Part shown: piece by piece, positions 27,079 through 34,984 of the stretch
Layout: every line of letters begins with the position of its first letter
Position numbering within the stretch: position 1 is the stretch's first letter
From: Collinsella aerofaciens
Lineage (GTDB): Bacteria; Actinomycetota; Coriobacteriia; Coriobacteriales; Coriobacteriaceae
Assembly: GCF_015670795.1 (NCBI RefSeq)
Contig: NZ_JADPCJ010000004.1
Coordinates: 29,201 to 93,200, forward strand
DNA length: 64,000 nt
Direction: 5' to 3'
Made by a program: the position numbers and the translations under genes
Notes under the pieces: generated by a model
Told to the model about the DNA's origin: nothing
Database searches by the model: none
Seen by the model: only the letters and a program-made list of their open reading frames with translations

Positions 27079-29100
27079 TCACTCTTGTCCTTGTGGCATG
27101 CGGGTGAGGATATCATTAAGCATCTTCTCGTCGATCCAAGGCCAATCGACGAAATCCTCAACTCCACCTTTTCCGGTGAACACAGAGAGTTCCTCATTGA
27201 TTTTAAGAACAAGGCAAATGAGCAAAGTGAGCAAATAGCAGTAATCATGCTCAATCCCCTGCGAATTAGGATCACTGACGGCTCCGTCGGCGTGATCATA
27301 TCTGTTGCGAAGAGCCATTGAGTTGCTGAACTTGGCATCGTTAAACATGAAATTCATGTAGTCTGCCTCATTTGGAGTCAACAGGTGTTCTGAGTATTCC
27401 AGCATCCTCTCCGAAATTAATCCATCGACAGTTGCCTTGAGTTCTTCAGGCAGAAGACACATCGGGAAAGCGCCACGTTGCCAAACCCGGTAAAGCAGTT
27501 TCGTCTTGGGGGTTGCTTCGATGAAGCCATCAACGGAGATGCAGATAAACCCTTCGTTGACCAATTCTTCAAGTGAGGCTGAGCACCCTTCGTAAAAGTC
27601 GGCAATCGTCAAATCGTTTGTAGTGATTGCATCTATAAATGATCGAAAGCTACGATGGTCGGGGCAATGCGCAAGCATAGACTGGTCCGAGAACAACGCA
27701 TTCCCGTATCGGAACAAGCTCTTCCCTTCTACGAGGTATTTCTTCCCAAGAAGAGACGGCAGAGATTCAAAGTGCTTTATTTGCATGTGACGAAAATAGT
27801 CGCTGTCAATTTCACCGCGATCGACGAACAGCTGAAACGCTTTAACGACTCTCTCAATTTCGGGTCCGATTGATTTGCACTTATCAAACATGCTAGTTTC
27901 TTCGGTCGGCAAGCTAATCGAGAAGCCTGAAATGCCAAACTCATCTTCAATGTAGTCATTGAAAAACCACTCCACTGCTTCTTCTAATCTAGTTCCAGCT
28001 TCCAGAAGAAACCTTCTGTATGCTAGGACGATTGACAAGGCTTGAGTGTTGCGCATATTGAAGCTCATACTCTTTGGATACTCTTCGCGAACATGTACGC
28101 CAAGAGTTTCTACGAGGGCATTGCGTTCGTGCTTGTTAGAAGGCGCCATCAGCAAGCCGTGTGAATCTACGAAATCAAACACATAGATGAAGTTGTTCAA
28201 AATAGTTCCAGGATCTGTATATGCAGAAAGCCATTCAGCGCTGAATGAGAGGGTATAAGTGCTGCCTTTTACAGCGATTCCCTTGCATGGCTTCTGATCC
28301 GGCGAAATAAGAACGCCGACGCCGTATCTCATTGATGTGATTGCGTCACTTTGGAATAACTCGGCAGTCAATCTCGATGCGGACTTCTTTGCGCTAACCA
28401 AAACATCGGCAGAAGGCTTGTATGCATTGAGAGCTTCACGCGGCCAGGTCTCTAGGACGCGTACATAGTTAAGGTTTGCGTTGGGGCTCTCCAAATAAGA
28501 GAGCATCATTTCATCTATTGCAGGGTTCTTCAGCGATTTTGGAAGCACGATATACCCGTCAAAATGGTTATCCGAACCAAGCAACCTGATTATTAGTTCA
28601 GCGGCAATATTGGCGTTGTCGATAAACGCACTAGTGATTTCGGAATCAAACGCATCTACCAAGGGCTTGTGCTTAACGATATCTCCAAATGTATGGGGAT
28701 TGCCGAGCAATAGCCTCAAGAAGTCATCGCAATCGATCTGCTTATAAAGATCAGAAGCGACCAAGAAATCCCAGATTTGTTCGCAGTACTGAATCTCAAG
28801 CATGCCATACAAGTCCGTTATTGAAGCAGTTTTTAAGAGAAGCGATGCATGCTTGCAGGCAAGTCCAAAAAGAGTACGTGCCCTACTATGTAAAACGTCA
28901 ATCTGGCTCTCGGAGAAGATATGTTCGTGAACCTCGATGGTTCGTTTGCATTCGTGAACTTCTATGCAATCGTTTATATCTTTGATGTCCGCATCTTGCC
29001 AAGTTGTTAGGACCTCAATGACTCGATCTTTAAACCAAGCATATGCAAGGTCGTTTGACGGGTAGAACTGAGCCCTTTCCGCATTGAATTCAGCAGGCAT
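27079..29100 (-). CDS. Large protein with C-terminal HEPN-type RNxxxH motif, unknown
   Basis: A 673-residue protein with no family I can name. Near the C-terminus RNRYDH (about residues 598-603) fits the HEPN ribonuclease motif RNxxxH; it is followed by a hydrophobic helix (YCYLLTLLICLVLKINEEL), as in HEPN/DUF4209-like helical bundles. The body appears mixed helical without a visible P-loop or nuclease motif. It lies 13 bases after an XRE regulator gene in the same orientation, immediately inside an att core, the cargo position of the element. It is AT-rich against a GC-rich backbone. HEPN proteins are often toxins or antiphage RNases; that role is inference. Confidence 0.7.
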   Translation of the reverse strand: MPAEFNAERAQFYPSNDLAYAWFKDRVIEVLTTWQDADIKDINDCIEVHECKRTIEVHEHIFSESQIDVLHSRARTLFGLACKHASLLLKTASITDLYGMLEIQYCEQIWDFLVASDLYKQIDCDDFLRLLLGNPHTFGDIVKHKPLVDAFDSEITSAFIDNANIAAELIIRLLGSDNHFDGYIVLPKSLKNPAIDEMMLSYLESPNANLNYVRVLETWPREALNAYKPSADVLVSAKKSASRLTAELFQSDAITSMRYGVGVLISPDQKPCKGIAVKGSTYTLSFSAEWLSAYTDPGTILNNFIYVFDFVDSHGLLMAPSNKHERNALVETLGVHVREEYPKSMSFNMRNTQALSIVLAYRRFLLEAGTRLEEAVEWFFNDYIEDEFGISGFSISLPTEETSMFDKCKSIGPEIERVVKAFQLFVDRGEIDSDYFRHMQIKHFESLPSLLGKKYLVEGKSLFRYGNALFSDQSMLAHCPDHRSFRSFIDAITTNDLTIADFYEGCSASLEELVNEGFICISVDGFIEATPKTKLLYRVWQRGAFPMCLLPEELKATVDGLISERMLEYSEHLLTPNEADYMNFMFNDAKFSNSMALRNRYDHADGAVSDPNSQGIEHDYCYLLTLLICLVLKINEELSVFTGKGGVEDFVDWPWIDEKMLNDILTRMPQGQE

Positions 29101-29113
29101 TCAATCGTCCAAT

Positions 29114-29563
29114 CTACAGAACCTTCTTCCCCGGCGAGTACGAGTCCTTCCAGTCCTCGTACTCCTCCTGGGTGATCTTCCCGGCTTCGAGTTCGGCGCG
29201 CTTCTCGCCCCAGTCGATGAGGGCGAGCTCGATGGCCGACCCCGGCCTTGTCGCGCGAATCGCGGCCTCGCCCTTTACGGGCTCTAGCCCATGCGCGTCC
29301 TCCAGCTGGAACAGCAGGTGGATCACCTCGGGGTGCGTCCTCGTCTTGCAGTCCGCAAACGCCTCGGGCTTCACGCCCAGCGCTTTGGCCATGAGCTTCA
29401 CCTGCGTCTCGCTGGGCATGCGGTAGCCCAGCTCATAGCTGCGCATGGCGGACTCAGTGAGCCCCGCCTTCTCGGCCAGCTCGCGCTGGGTCATGCCCCT
29501 GCGCTCCCTGACCTCCCGGATCTTCGCGCCGACCTCTTTGCGGTCCTTCTCGCTCGGCCTCAT
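29114..29563 (-). CDS. XRE family transcriptional regulator
   Basis: A 149-residue protein with an N-terminal helix-turn-helix (IREVRERRGMTQRELAEKAGL...SYELGYRMPSE) and a C-terminal helical part with IDWGEKRAELEAGKITQEEY. It is the first gene of a leftward unit with the HEPN-motif protein and is divergent from the excisionase/integrase genes. Its likely operators are in the 29564-29733 gap. It could repress the cargo, the integrase side, or both. Confidence 0.88.
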   Translation of the reverse strand: MRPSEKDRKEVGAKIREVRERRGMTQRELAEKAGLTESAMRSYELGYRMPSETQVKLMAKALGVKPEAFADCKTRTHPEVIHLLFQLEDAHGLEPVKGEAAIRATRPGSAIELALIDWGEKRAELEAGKITQEEYEDWKDSYSPGKKVL

Positions 29564-29625
29564 GCAAGCCCCTTCTCGCTACTTAAGTCCCTGTAAGCCC
29601 TCTGGAGCCATGATACATCACATTT

Positions 29626-29707
29626 TCGTAAGGACATAGTGGATTTACGTTGACCTTACGTAATCGTGATGCTACAGTGCGCAGCAGATGATTATGGATA
29701 CGTAAGG
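29626..29707. promoter_or_regulatory. Cluster of CGTAAGG/CCTTACG sites before the excisionase
   Basis: CGTAAGG at about 29627, CCTTACG at about 29654 and CGTAAGG at about 29701, with TTTACGT between, lie between the divergent XRE and excisionase genes. Similar TACGTAA-rich sites occur around the excisionase of island 5 and at its right end. Candidate binding sites for Xis, Int or the XRE protein. Confidence 0.45.
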
Positions 29708-29733
29708 TTGCGCAAGCGACGGAAGGAGGACAC

Positions 29734-29942
29734 ATGGAAGAGAGGATGCTGGGCGCCACGGACTCATGCGAAGGCTGAAAGTGTCGAGGTCCTACGCCTA
29801 CAAGCTCATCAGCCGGCTCAACGAGGAGATGGCCGCTGCCGGCAACATCACCATCCCGGGCAAGGTGAGCGAATCGTACCTAGAGCAGCGCCTGTTCACG
29901 CTGCCGAACACCGAGGGGGCGGAGCGCAATGGCCGTGACTAA
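29734..29942 (+). pseudogene. Frameshifted excisionase (Xis)
   Basis: An ATG at 29734 behind GGAAGGAGG opens MEERMLGATD, then a frame change at about 29764 is needed to continue MRRLKVSRSYAYKLISRLNE and NITIPGKVSESY. The joined sequence matches the intact excisionase at 40924 (LGAVEVAELTGMSKSYAFKLI ... ITIPGKVETAYF). One missing base explains the break. An ATG at 29766 could give a 58-residue product lacking part of the first helix. The end overlaps the integrase start. Confidence 0.7.
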
Positions 29943-31008
29943 GGACCCCGAGCGCGGCACGTGGACTGTGCAGTGCTGGCACCGCGACTGGCAGGGCGCG
30001 CGCCGCAAGAAGACCAAGCGCAGCTTCAAGTCGCGCGCCTCGACGCTCGCGTGGGAGCGCGACTTCGCCGCCCGCAGCGCCGGCGCCATCGACATGCGCT
30101 TCGGCGACTTCTTCGACGTCTACACCGAGGACGTGAAGCCACGCCTGAAGCTCAACACGTGGCTTAGCAAGGAACACATGGTGCGTACCAAGACCATGCC
30201 GTACTTCGAGGACAAGGCCGTCAACGCCATCACGCCCGCTGACATCGTGAAGTGCCAGAACGAGCTGCTGGCCATGACCGACGGGGAGGGCAGGCCCTAT
30301 TCCCCCACCTACCTGCACTCCATCACCAACCAGATGAGCGCCATCATGAACCACGCAGTCAGGCTCTACGGTCTGCGCTCCAACCCCATGCACAAGGTCG
30401 AGCGCATCGGCTCCAAGCGCGCCGGCGAGATGCTCTACTGGACCAAGGACGAGTACCTGGAGTTCTCGCGCGAGGTTATGGACAAGCCCGACTCGTTCCT
30501 GGCGTTCGAGGTCCTGTACTGGACCGGCGTGCGTGTGGGCGAGCTGCTGGCGCTCACGCCCGCGAATTTCGACCTCGACCCCGCGCGCCCCATGGTGAGC
30601 ATCACCAAGAGCTACCAGCGCCTGCAGTGCAGAGACGTTGTCACATCGCCTAAGACGAAGAAGTCCGAGCGCAGGATCCTGATGCCCAGGTTTCTGGCAG
30701 ACGAGGTGCGCGACCACCTGCAGCTCTTCCCGAAGGGCGCAAGTGAGCGCGTCTTCGCGTTCACGAAGGGCTACCTGCACCACAAGATGGACCGTGGCTC
30801 GCGCGCCGCCGGCGTGAAGCGCATCCGCATCCACGACCTGCGGCATTCCCACGTGTCGCTGCTCATCGACATGGGCTACTCTGCCGTGGCGATCGCCGAC
30901 AGGCTGGGGCATGAGAGCAGCGAGGTGACGCTGACGTACGCGCACATGTTCCCGAGCGTGCAGACCAGCATGGCGGCGGACCTCGAGAAGGCGGGAGGAA
31001 AGAGATGA
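29929..31008 (+). CDS. int: Tyrosine recombinase integrase of island 3
   Basis: A 359-residue integrase with an N-terminal arm-binding domain (ERGTWTVQCWHRDWQGARRK), a SAM-like core-binding domain, and a catalytic domain with Arg in GVRVGELL, HDLRHSH, LGHESS and the nucleophile Tyr in LTYAHM. All catalytic residues are present, so the protein may still be active. It is homologous along its length to the integrase at 41123, which suggests the same guaA target. It overlaps the xis remnant and the mobilisation remnant. Confidence 0.93.
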   Translation: MAVTKDPERGTWTVQCWHRDWQGARRKKTKRSFKSRASTLAWERDFAARSAGAIDMRFGDFFDVYTEDVKPRLKLNTWLSKEHMVRTKTMPYFEDKAVNAITPADIVKCQNELLAMTDGEGRPYSPTYLHSITNQMSAIMNHAVRLYGLRSNPMHKVERIGSKRAGEMLYWTKDEYLEFSREVMDKPDSFLAFEVLYWTGVRVGELLALTPANFDLDPARPMVSITKSYQRLQCRDVVTSPKTKKSERRILMPRFLADEVRDHLQLFPKGASERVFAFTKGYLHHKMDRGSRAAGVKRIRIHDLRHSHVSLLIDMGYSAVAIADRLGHESSEVTLTYAHMFPSVQTSMAADLEKAGGKR

Positions 31009-31384
31009 GCATGAGGAGCAACGACAGGTGCGGGCGCTGACGCAGCCGCACGGTGGCGTTCCGCGCGTCGGACGAGGAGGCGCGCGAGCTCGACGCGCTG
31101 GTGGCGCTGGGCGGGCTTTCCAAGCAGGACTACATCATGCGGCGGCTCCTCTGCCGCGACGTCGTGGTGGTGCCCTCCTCGCGGGTGCTGAGGCCCTGGA
31201 GGATACATCGCGCGAGGTCCTGGGAGAGCTCAGGCGGCTCGACGACGCCCGCGAGGTGCCGCTCGAGCTGCGGGAGGCCATGGGCGTGCTGGCGCGCACG
31301 CTGGAGGGGCTGGGAAGCCCGGAGGCGATCCCCGAGGCTACGATGGCCGACGACGCCATGGCGAGCATGGAGCGGGGCGACTGA
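31005..31384 (+). pseudogene. Broken MobC-like mobilisation accessory gene
   Basis: The start overlaps the integrase stop (ATGA). The frame hits TGA after 11 codons, then reads RTVAFRASDEEARELDALVA and LGGLSKQDYIMRRLL, and after a second frame change ends with LEDTSREVLGELRRLDDARE ... MERGD. The matching intact gene at 42177 reads KTVAFRISPEEAEQLDLMVA and LSGLPKQEYITKCLL. One stop and one frameshift inactivate it. Confidence 0.75.
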
Positions 31385-31385
31385 C

Positions 31386-32105
31386 GTGGTCGAGCCGCTT
31401 CAGACCGTCGATGCCAACTGGCTCATCCAGCAGCCCCGCCGCGAGCCCGTGTGGGTGGTGGAGGACCTGATGCCGGCGGGCCTGCACCTGCTCACCGGAG
31501 CCCCGAAGATCGGTAAGAGCTGGCTCGTGCTCGACCTAGCGCTCGCCGTGAGCGCTGGCAGGCCCTTCTGGGGCTATGCCACGCGCCGGTGCGGCGTGCT
31601 CTATCTGGTGCTCGAGGACACGCTCGCGCGCATCCAGGGCCGCATGTGGGGCCTCTCCGACACGGCGAGCGAGCGCCTCTGCTTCGCGCTCAACTCGCGA
31701 AGCATCGCCGACGGGCTCGTGGATCAGCTGGACGATTTCGCGGAGGGGCACGAGGACACCGGTCTCGTGATCGTCGACACCCTGCAGAAGGTGCGCGCGC
31801 TCAAGGGCTTCGCAGACGAGTATGGGCTGGCGATCCTCGCGGTGCACCACACGCGCAAGACGGGCGACGACGACGTTTTCAACACCGTGTCGGGCACCAC
31901 GTGCACCACCGGCAGCGCGGACTCGACCTTCGTGCTCGCCAAGCAGGGCAGGGCAAGCGAGTACGCGACGCTCTCCCTCACCGGTCGTGACGTCGAGTTC
32001 CAGGAGCTGAAGCTGCGGTTTAACGACTCGCCTATAAAGAATGGCTCCCGCAGTCGCAGGAGCCATCCGAATCTCGCATACAAGTCACAAAAGGCTTGCG
32101 TGTAA
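31386..32105 (+). pseudogene. Truncated RepA-like AAA ATPase
   Basis: A frame from a GTG at 31386 encodes an AAA_25/RepA-type hexameric-helicase ATPase: LTGAPKIGKSWLVLDLALAV (Walker A), VLYLVLEDT, LVIVDTLQ (Walker B) and AILAVHHTRK. The segment between VDTLQKVR and the next helix is shorter than usual, and after ELKLRFND at about 32028 the sequence loses similarity and runs into unrelated residues. I read it as a truncated replication protein. In intact plasmids and mobile elements such ATPases act at the replication origin. Confidence 0.65.
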
Positions 32106-32187
32106 ACCATCATAATCGGACGTAAGAAATGCTAAGAGAATCAATCCAAAAACAACCAAAAGACGGCTGGGGAAATGCACCCCTTCG

Positions 32188-32202
32188 TCATTCCCACTCG
32201 AT
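32188..32202 (-). other. guaA-type attachment core, copy 4
   Basis: TCATTCCCACTCGAT; on the minus strand ATCGAGTGGGAATGA (IEWE-stop), 13 of 15 bases identical to the guaA end. It is the junction of islands 3 and 4 and the right end of the integrase-bearing island 3. Confidence 0.7.
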
Positions 32203-32813
32203 GATCAAATCGAGTGCCGCTTCTTGTACCAACTCGCGCTCTCACCTGCAGTTTCGCTTATCCCCCGGCGCCCGGAAAGCGCCCGAAACCCGTGCACCAG
32301 CCGGTTCCGGGAATGGTACACGGGTTGCGCCACCCATGCCCGTGACGGCAGCCGGTACACGCCGGCGGACCATCCTACCTGCGGAAACGACCGTGAGGAA
32401 TAATCGCCGGCGCAAGAAGCGCGGGCAAGCCGGTTTCTCCAGCGCGCAAGGTCCGGGCGGGCTGGTGAGAATAATCGGCAACTTTCGGGAATAATTGAGA
32501 TGACCTGCGCAAACAGCTCGTCGGAGAGGCAGTTTCCCGACGTCACTTCCAAGCCATCTGCCACCAGCGGAATAATCCTGCGCCAGCTGGAACGCATCCG
32601 GAGGCAGCGGGGCCCTCAACGGCCGATCTCGTCCGATGCATCCTCCGATTGCCCAGAAGGCGCCCAGCGCCGCGGAGCTCACCGACCAACGGGCGAGGCG
32701 TTCGGGCACCGTCAGCCGCAAAATGCAGCACTCGGAACCAGGCCACCTTGAAGCCCGGTCCAAACGGTGGCAGAATAAGCCTGCCGAAAGGCGGAAGCCC
32801 TAGGTGTCAGATT
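32203..32813. other. Gene-free GC-rich stretch with GAATAAT repeats
   Basis: No credible gene; the longer reading frames on either strand have shadow-like composition. Four copies of GAATAAT and one of GAATAAG occur near 32398, 32468, 32489, 32570 and 32772, mostly within short GC-rich dyads. It may be remnant replication or regulatory DNA. Confidence 0.4.
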
Positions 32814-32848
32814 GGCGAGGTACGTACCTCGCCATTTCCTTTTTCTGG
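32814..32848 (+). terminator. 20-bp palindrome followed by a T-rich run
   Basis: GGCGAGGTACGTACCTCGCC is a perfect palindrome (32814-32833) followed by ATTTCCTTTTTC. It has terminator form in the rightward direction and immediately precedes the DUF3800 remnant. Confidence 0.6.
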
Positions 32849-32857
32849 AGATTAATC

Positions 32858-32986
32858 TTGCCGGGCCGCTTGAACCTCTATATCAACGAATCCGGGGGCC
32901 AGGACCTCTCCGAGGGCCTCTACCTCGTCGCGGTCGTGCTGCACGACATCCTAGACTCCGTTCTTGCCCGGAACGTTACCGACTAA
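32858..32986 (+). pseudogene. N-terminal remnant of a DUF3800 protein
   Basis: The frame reads LNLYINESGGQDLSEGLYLV and AVVLHDILDSV, matching the start of DUF3800 proteins (usually NLYIDESG...), and stops at 32986. The catalytic-like Asp of the D-E-S-G motif is replaced by Asn, and the remaining roughly 200 residues are absent. It is a decayed fragment. Confidence 0.6.
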
Positions 32987-33218
32987 CGCGCCGGGACTTC
33001 AGGCAGTCCTACCTGAAGCAGCTCGCGAGGAAACGGCTCTCCTAGCAGAGCGGCGCGGACGCGCCCGGCGGGTCGCGCAGGGTGCCGGACCGCGCTCGCC
33101 GACGAAGCGGCTCGCCTCTTTCGGGAAAGACCCCGAGATACAGTAACGCCGGGGAAAAGCGCCCCGGCACCTGGAGGCCGTCCTATCGGAATCGCTGGGT
33201 TTGCTAGAATAGCCTCAG

Positions 33219-33495
33219 ATGTCAAAACCCATGGGCTTCATGGGCGGGATTGCGAGCGCGATTCTGCCCTATTTTTATCGTCAACCTGCTGTTCGTAGAC
33301 CCGCCCAGATGCACCGAGCGCTACCACCTGGAGCAGGAGCGCGCCTTCAACGAGTAGCTCGAGCGCGAGCGGACGCACGCGGAGGAGTCCGCCGAGCTCG
33401 ACGAGGTACGGCGCAAGCGGGACATGATGCGGCAGCGCAACTCTCGCCTGTGCAGGAAGTACGGGCTGAAGGGACGGCGGGAGCGGAAGGGTTGA
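33219..33495 (+). pseudogene. Decayed small gene with charged coiled-coil end
   Basis: One frame reads IFIVNLLFVDPPRCTERYHL then, after an in-frame TAG at about 33356, LERERTHAEESAELDEVRRK ending KYGLKGRRERKG and a stop at 33495. The charged helical tail and the internal stop suggest a broken gene. Family not recognised. Confidence 0.35.
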
Positions 33496-33597
33496 GCTCT
33501 TGCGTGTCGGCCATGCTCGCCTCCAATCTCACGCCTTGTCAGCGGTAAAATTGCACATATTGGAATACCGGCCAACTGAACTGTATTGAGGTGATTC

Positions 33598-33867
33598 ATG
33601 GACGACTTATCTGTGCAGGTGCCACTTTCATGCCCCACGTGTGGCTGCACTGAGTTCTCCGAGGTATCTGGCCAAGATCAGGACTCGGCTGATGAGCGAC
33701 GTTTCATCTGCGCGCATTGTGGAGTGGCAATCTCCAGAGATCAGCTTACTGAAGCGAACTCGGCATCAATCGACGCGACAATCCAGGATATGGGCGACGA
33801 CATCATTTCGGCGCTTTCGAAGGATTTGAAGAAGGCGCTGAAGCGAAAGGGCTGGAAGGTCAAATGA
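33598..33867 (+). CDS. Small zinc-ribbon protein
   Basis: An 89-residue protein with two cysteine pairs, CPTCGCTEF and CAHCGVAI, forming a zinc ribbon, and a basic helical C-terminus (DLKKALKRKGWKVK). The ATG follows GAGGTGATTC. Its end overlaps the next gene by 4 bases (ATGA), so they are co-translated. Similar small zinc ribbons are common in mobile elements; no function assigned. Confidence 0.7.
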   Translation: MDDLSVQVPLSCPTCGCTEFSEVSGQDQDSADERRFICAHCGVAISRDQLTEANSASIDATIQDMGDDIISALSKDLKKALKRKGWKVK

Positions 33868-34355
33868 CTGGAGATTCGCAATTAATCACCTTTGCCCCCA
33901 TCGTCATATCGGCGCTCAGCCTTATCCTCGCCGTCGTTTCTTTCGTTTTGAACTACAGGCTGAGCCTGCATGACAAGAAGCGAGGCGAGCAGCTTGAGAA
34001 TCTGCAGCTCAAACTTCATGAGTTGCAGCTTCAGAGAGAGGAAGAAACCGCAGAGAGAAGATCATCCTCCAAGGTGGAAGCCCGCTACGTCCGTATTGGA
34101 TTAAAAGGGCACCGCATACGAGTTTCGAACACGGGTGGCACCACCGTAACCAATGTTACCTGTGAGTATGACGAGAATGCCGGACCCTATGCTTTCATAC
34201 AGGATAAAGAGCCTTACGAGCGGCTCGAACCTGGCGAGAGCTTCGATGAAACCATCTTCTTTGCCGACGGCTCTACCAGCAAATTCACGGTCAAGACGCG
34301 CTGGATCGGGGAAGATGGCAAAGAACGCAGCAGGGATAACATCGTCTCTGTTTAG
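33864..34355 (+). CDS. Membrane-anchored protein paired with the zinc ribbon
   Basis: A 163-residue protein: one N-terminal transmembrane helix (PIVISALSLILAVVSFVLNY), a coiled coil (EQLENLQLKLHELQLQREEE) and a C-terminal beta-rich domain (IRVSNTGGTTVTNVTCEYD, RLEPGESFDETIFF). The last part resembles a small immunoglobulin-like domain. It is co-translated with the zinc-ribbon gene and followed by a terminator at 34408. Function unknown. Confidence 0.7.
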   Translation: MTGDSQLITFAPIVISALSLILAVVSFVLNYRLSLHDKKRGEQLENLQLKLHELQLQREEETAERRSSSKVEARYVRIGLKGHRIRVSNTGGTTVTNVTCEYDENAGPYAFIQDKEPYERLEPGESFDETIFFADGSTSKFTVKTRWIGEDGKERSRDNIVSV

Positions 34356-34407
34356 CCAGTTGGCGCGTTAGGAAGCGGGAGCGTCGCTAGGCGATAGAAT
34401 ATGGGGG

Positions 34408-34457
34408 AAGGCGGAGCACGCCCCGACGGAAACGACGGGACACGGCTCCGCCTTTTC
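34408..34457 (+). terminator. Terminator of the zinc-ribbon/membrane protein unit
   Basis: AAGGCGGAGC (34408-34417) pairs with GCTCCGCCTT (34445-34454), followed by TTCC, with a 27-base loop that can itself fold. It marks the end of the two-gene unit. Confidence 0.65.
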
Positions 34458-34525
34458 CATGCCTTTGTGACGTGCCGCGAGAATCCACCGTGAGAGAACT
34501 GACGAGTTTCACGGGGGTGATACGC

Positions 34526-34666
34526 ATGGCAAGGCGTCCGAAGCTGACGCAGGAGATGGCTGACGAGGCGATCTGCCGCAAGGCGGACGGCCTTTCCAAC
34601 GGCGACATCGTCTGCGCCCTGGGGATCCACGAACCGCCGCGAAGGGCAGACGGCGCAGCCGGCTGA
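34526..34666 (+). pseudogene. N-terminal remnant of a helix-turn-helix (terminase small-subunit-like) protein
   Basis: MARRPKLTQEMADEAICRKA then DGLSNGDIVCALGIHE looks like the start of a phage-type helix-turn-helix protein; after HE the frame changes to unrelated residues and stops at 34666. Read as a truncated phage or plasmid gene. Confidence 0.45.
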
Positions 34667-34984
34667 CCTGAGCCGGGAGCAACACGCAGGCGGAGCTGGC
34701 TGGCCCGAACCGCGGAGCAATACACAGCCGGAGCGGCGGGCATGGCCGTGAGTGACGCTCTCCGCGCAGGGCGGGGCGGTTTCCGAGCCGTGCGCGCAAC
34801 AGAGCGGAGGCGGGTGGGCTGCGGGCGACCTTCGACGGGCAGCGGGTGGTGGTGGGATGTGGCACCTCGTAGCTGCACCGCTCTTCTCGTCGTGTTCTCA
34901 ATATAGGCTACGCATTGTAAAATAAGAGTTTACAGGCAATTGTAATACACCGGTATCACTCCCATTTACCTCGAAGGAGCCTAT

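Noticed and set aside
32242..32763. 173-residue minus-strand frame in island 4
   Set aside because: No domain, no ribosome binding site, and the region looks decayed on both strands.
34956..34967. TCACTCCCATTT as a further att core
   Set aside because: It lacks the CCCACTC core shared by the six accepted copies and does not encode EWE-stop.
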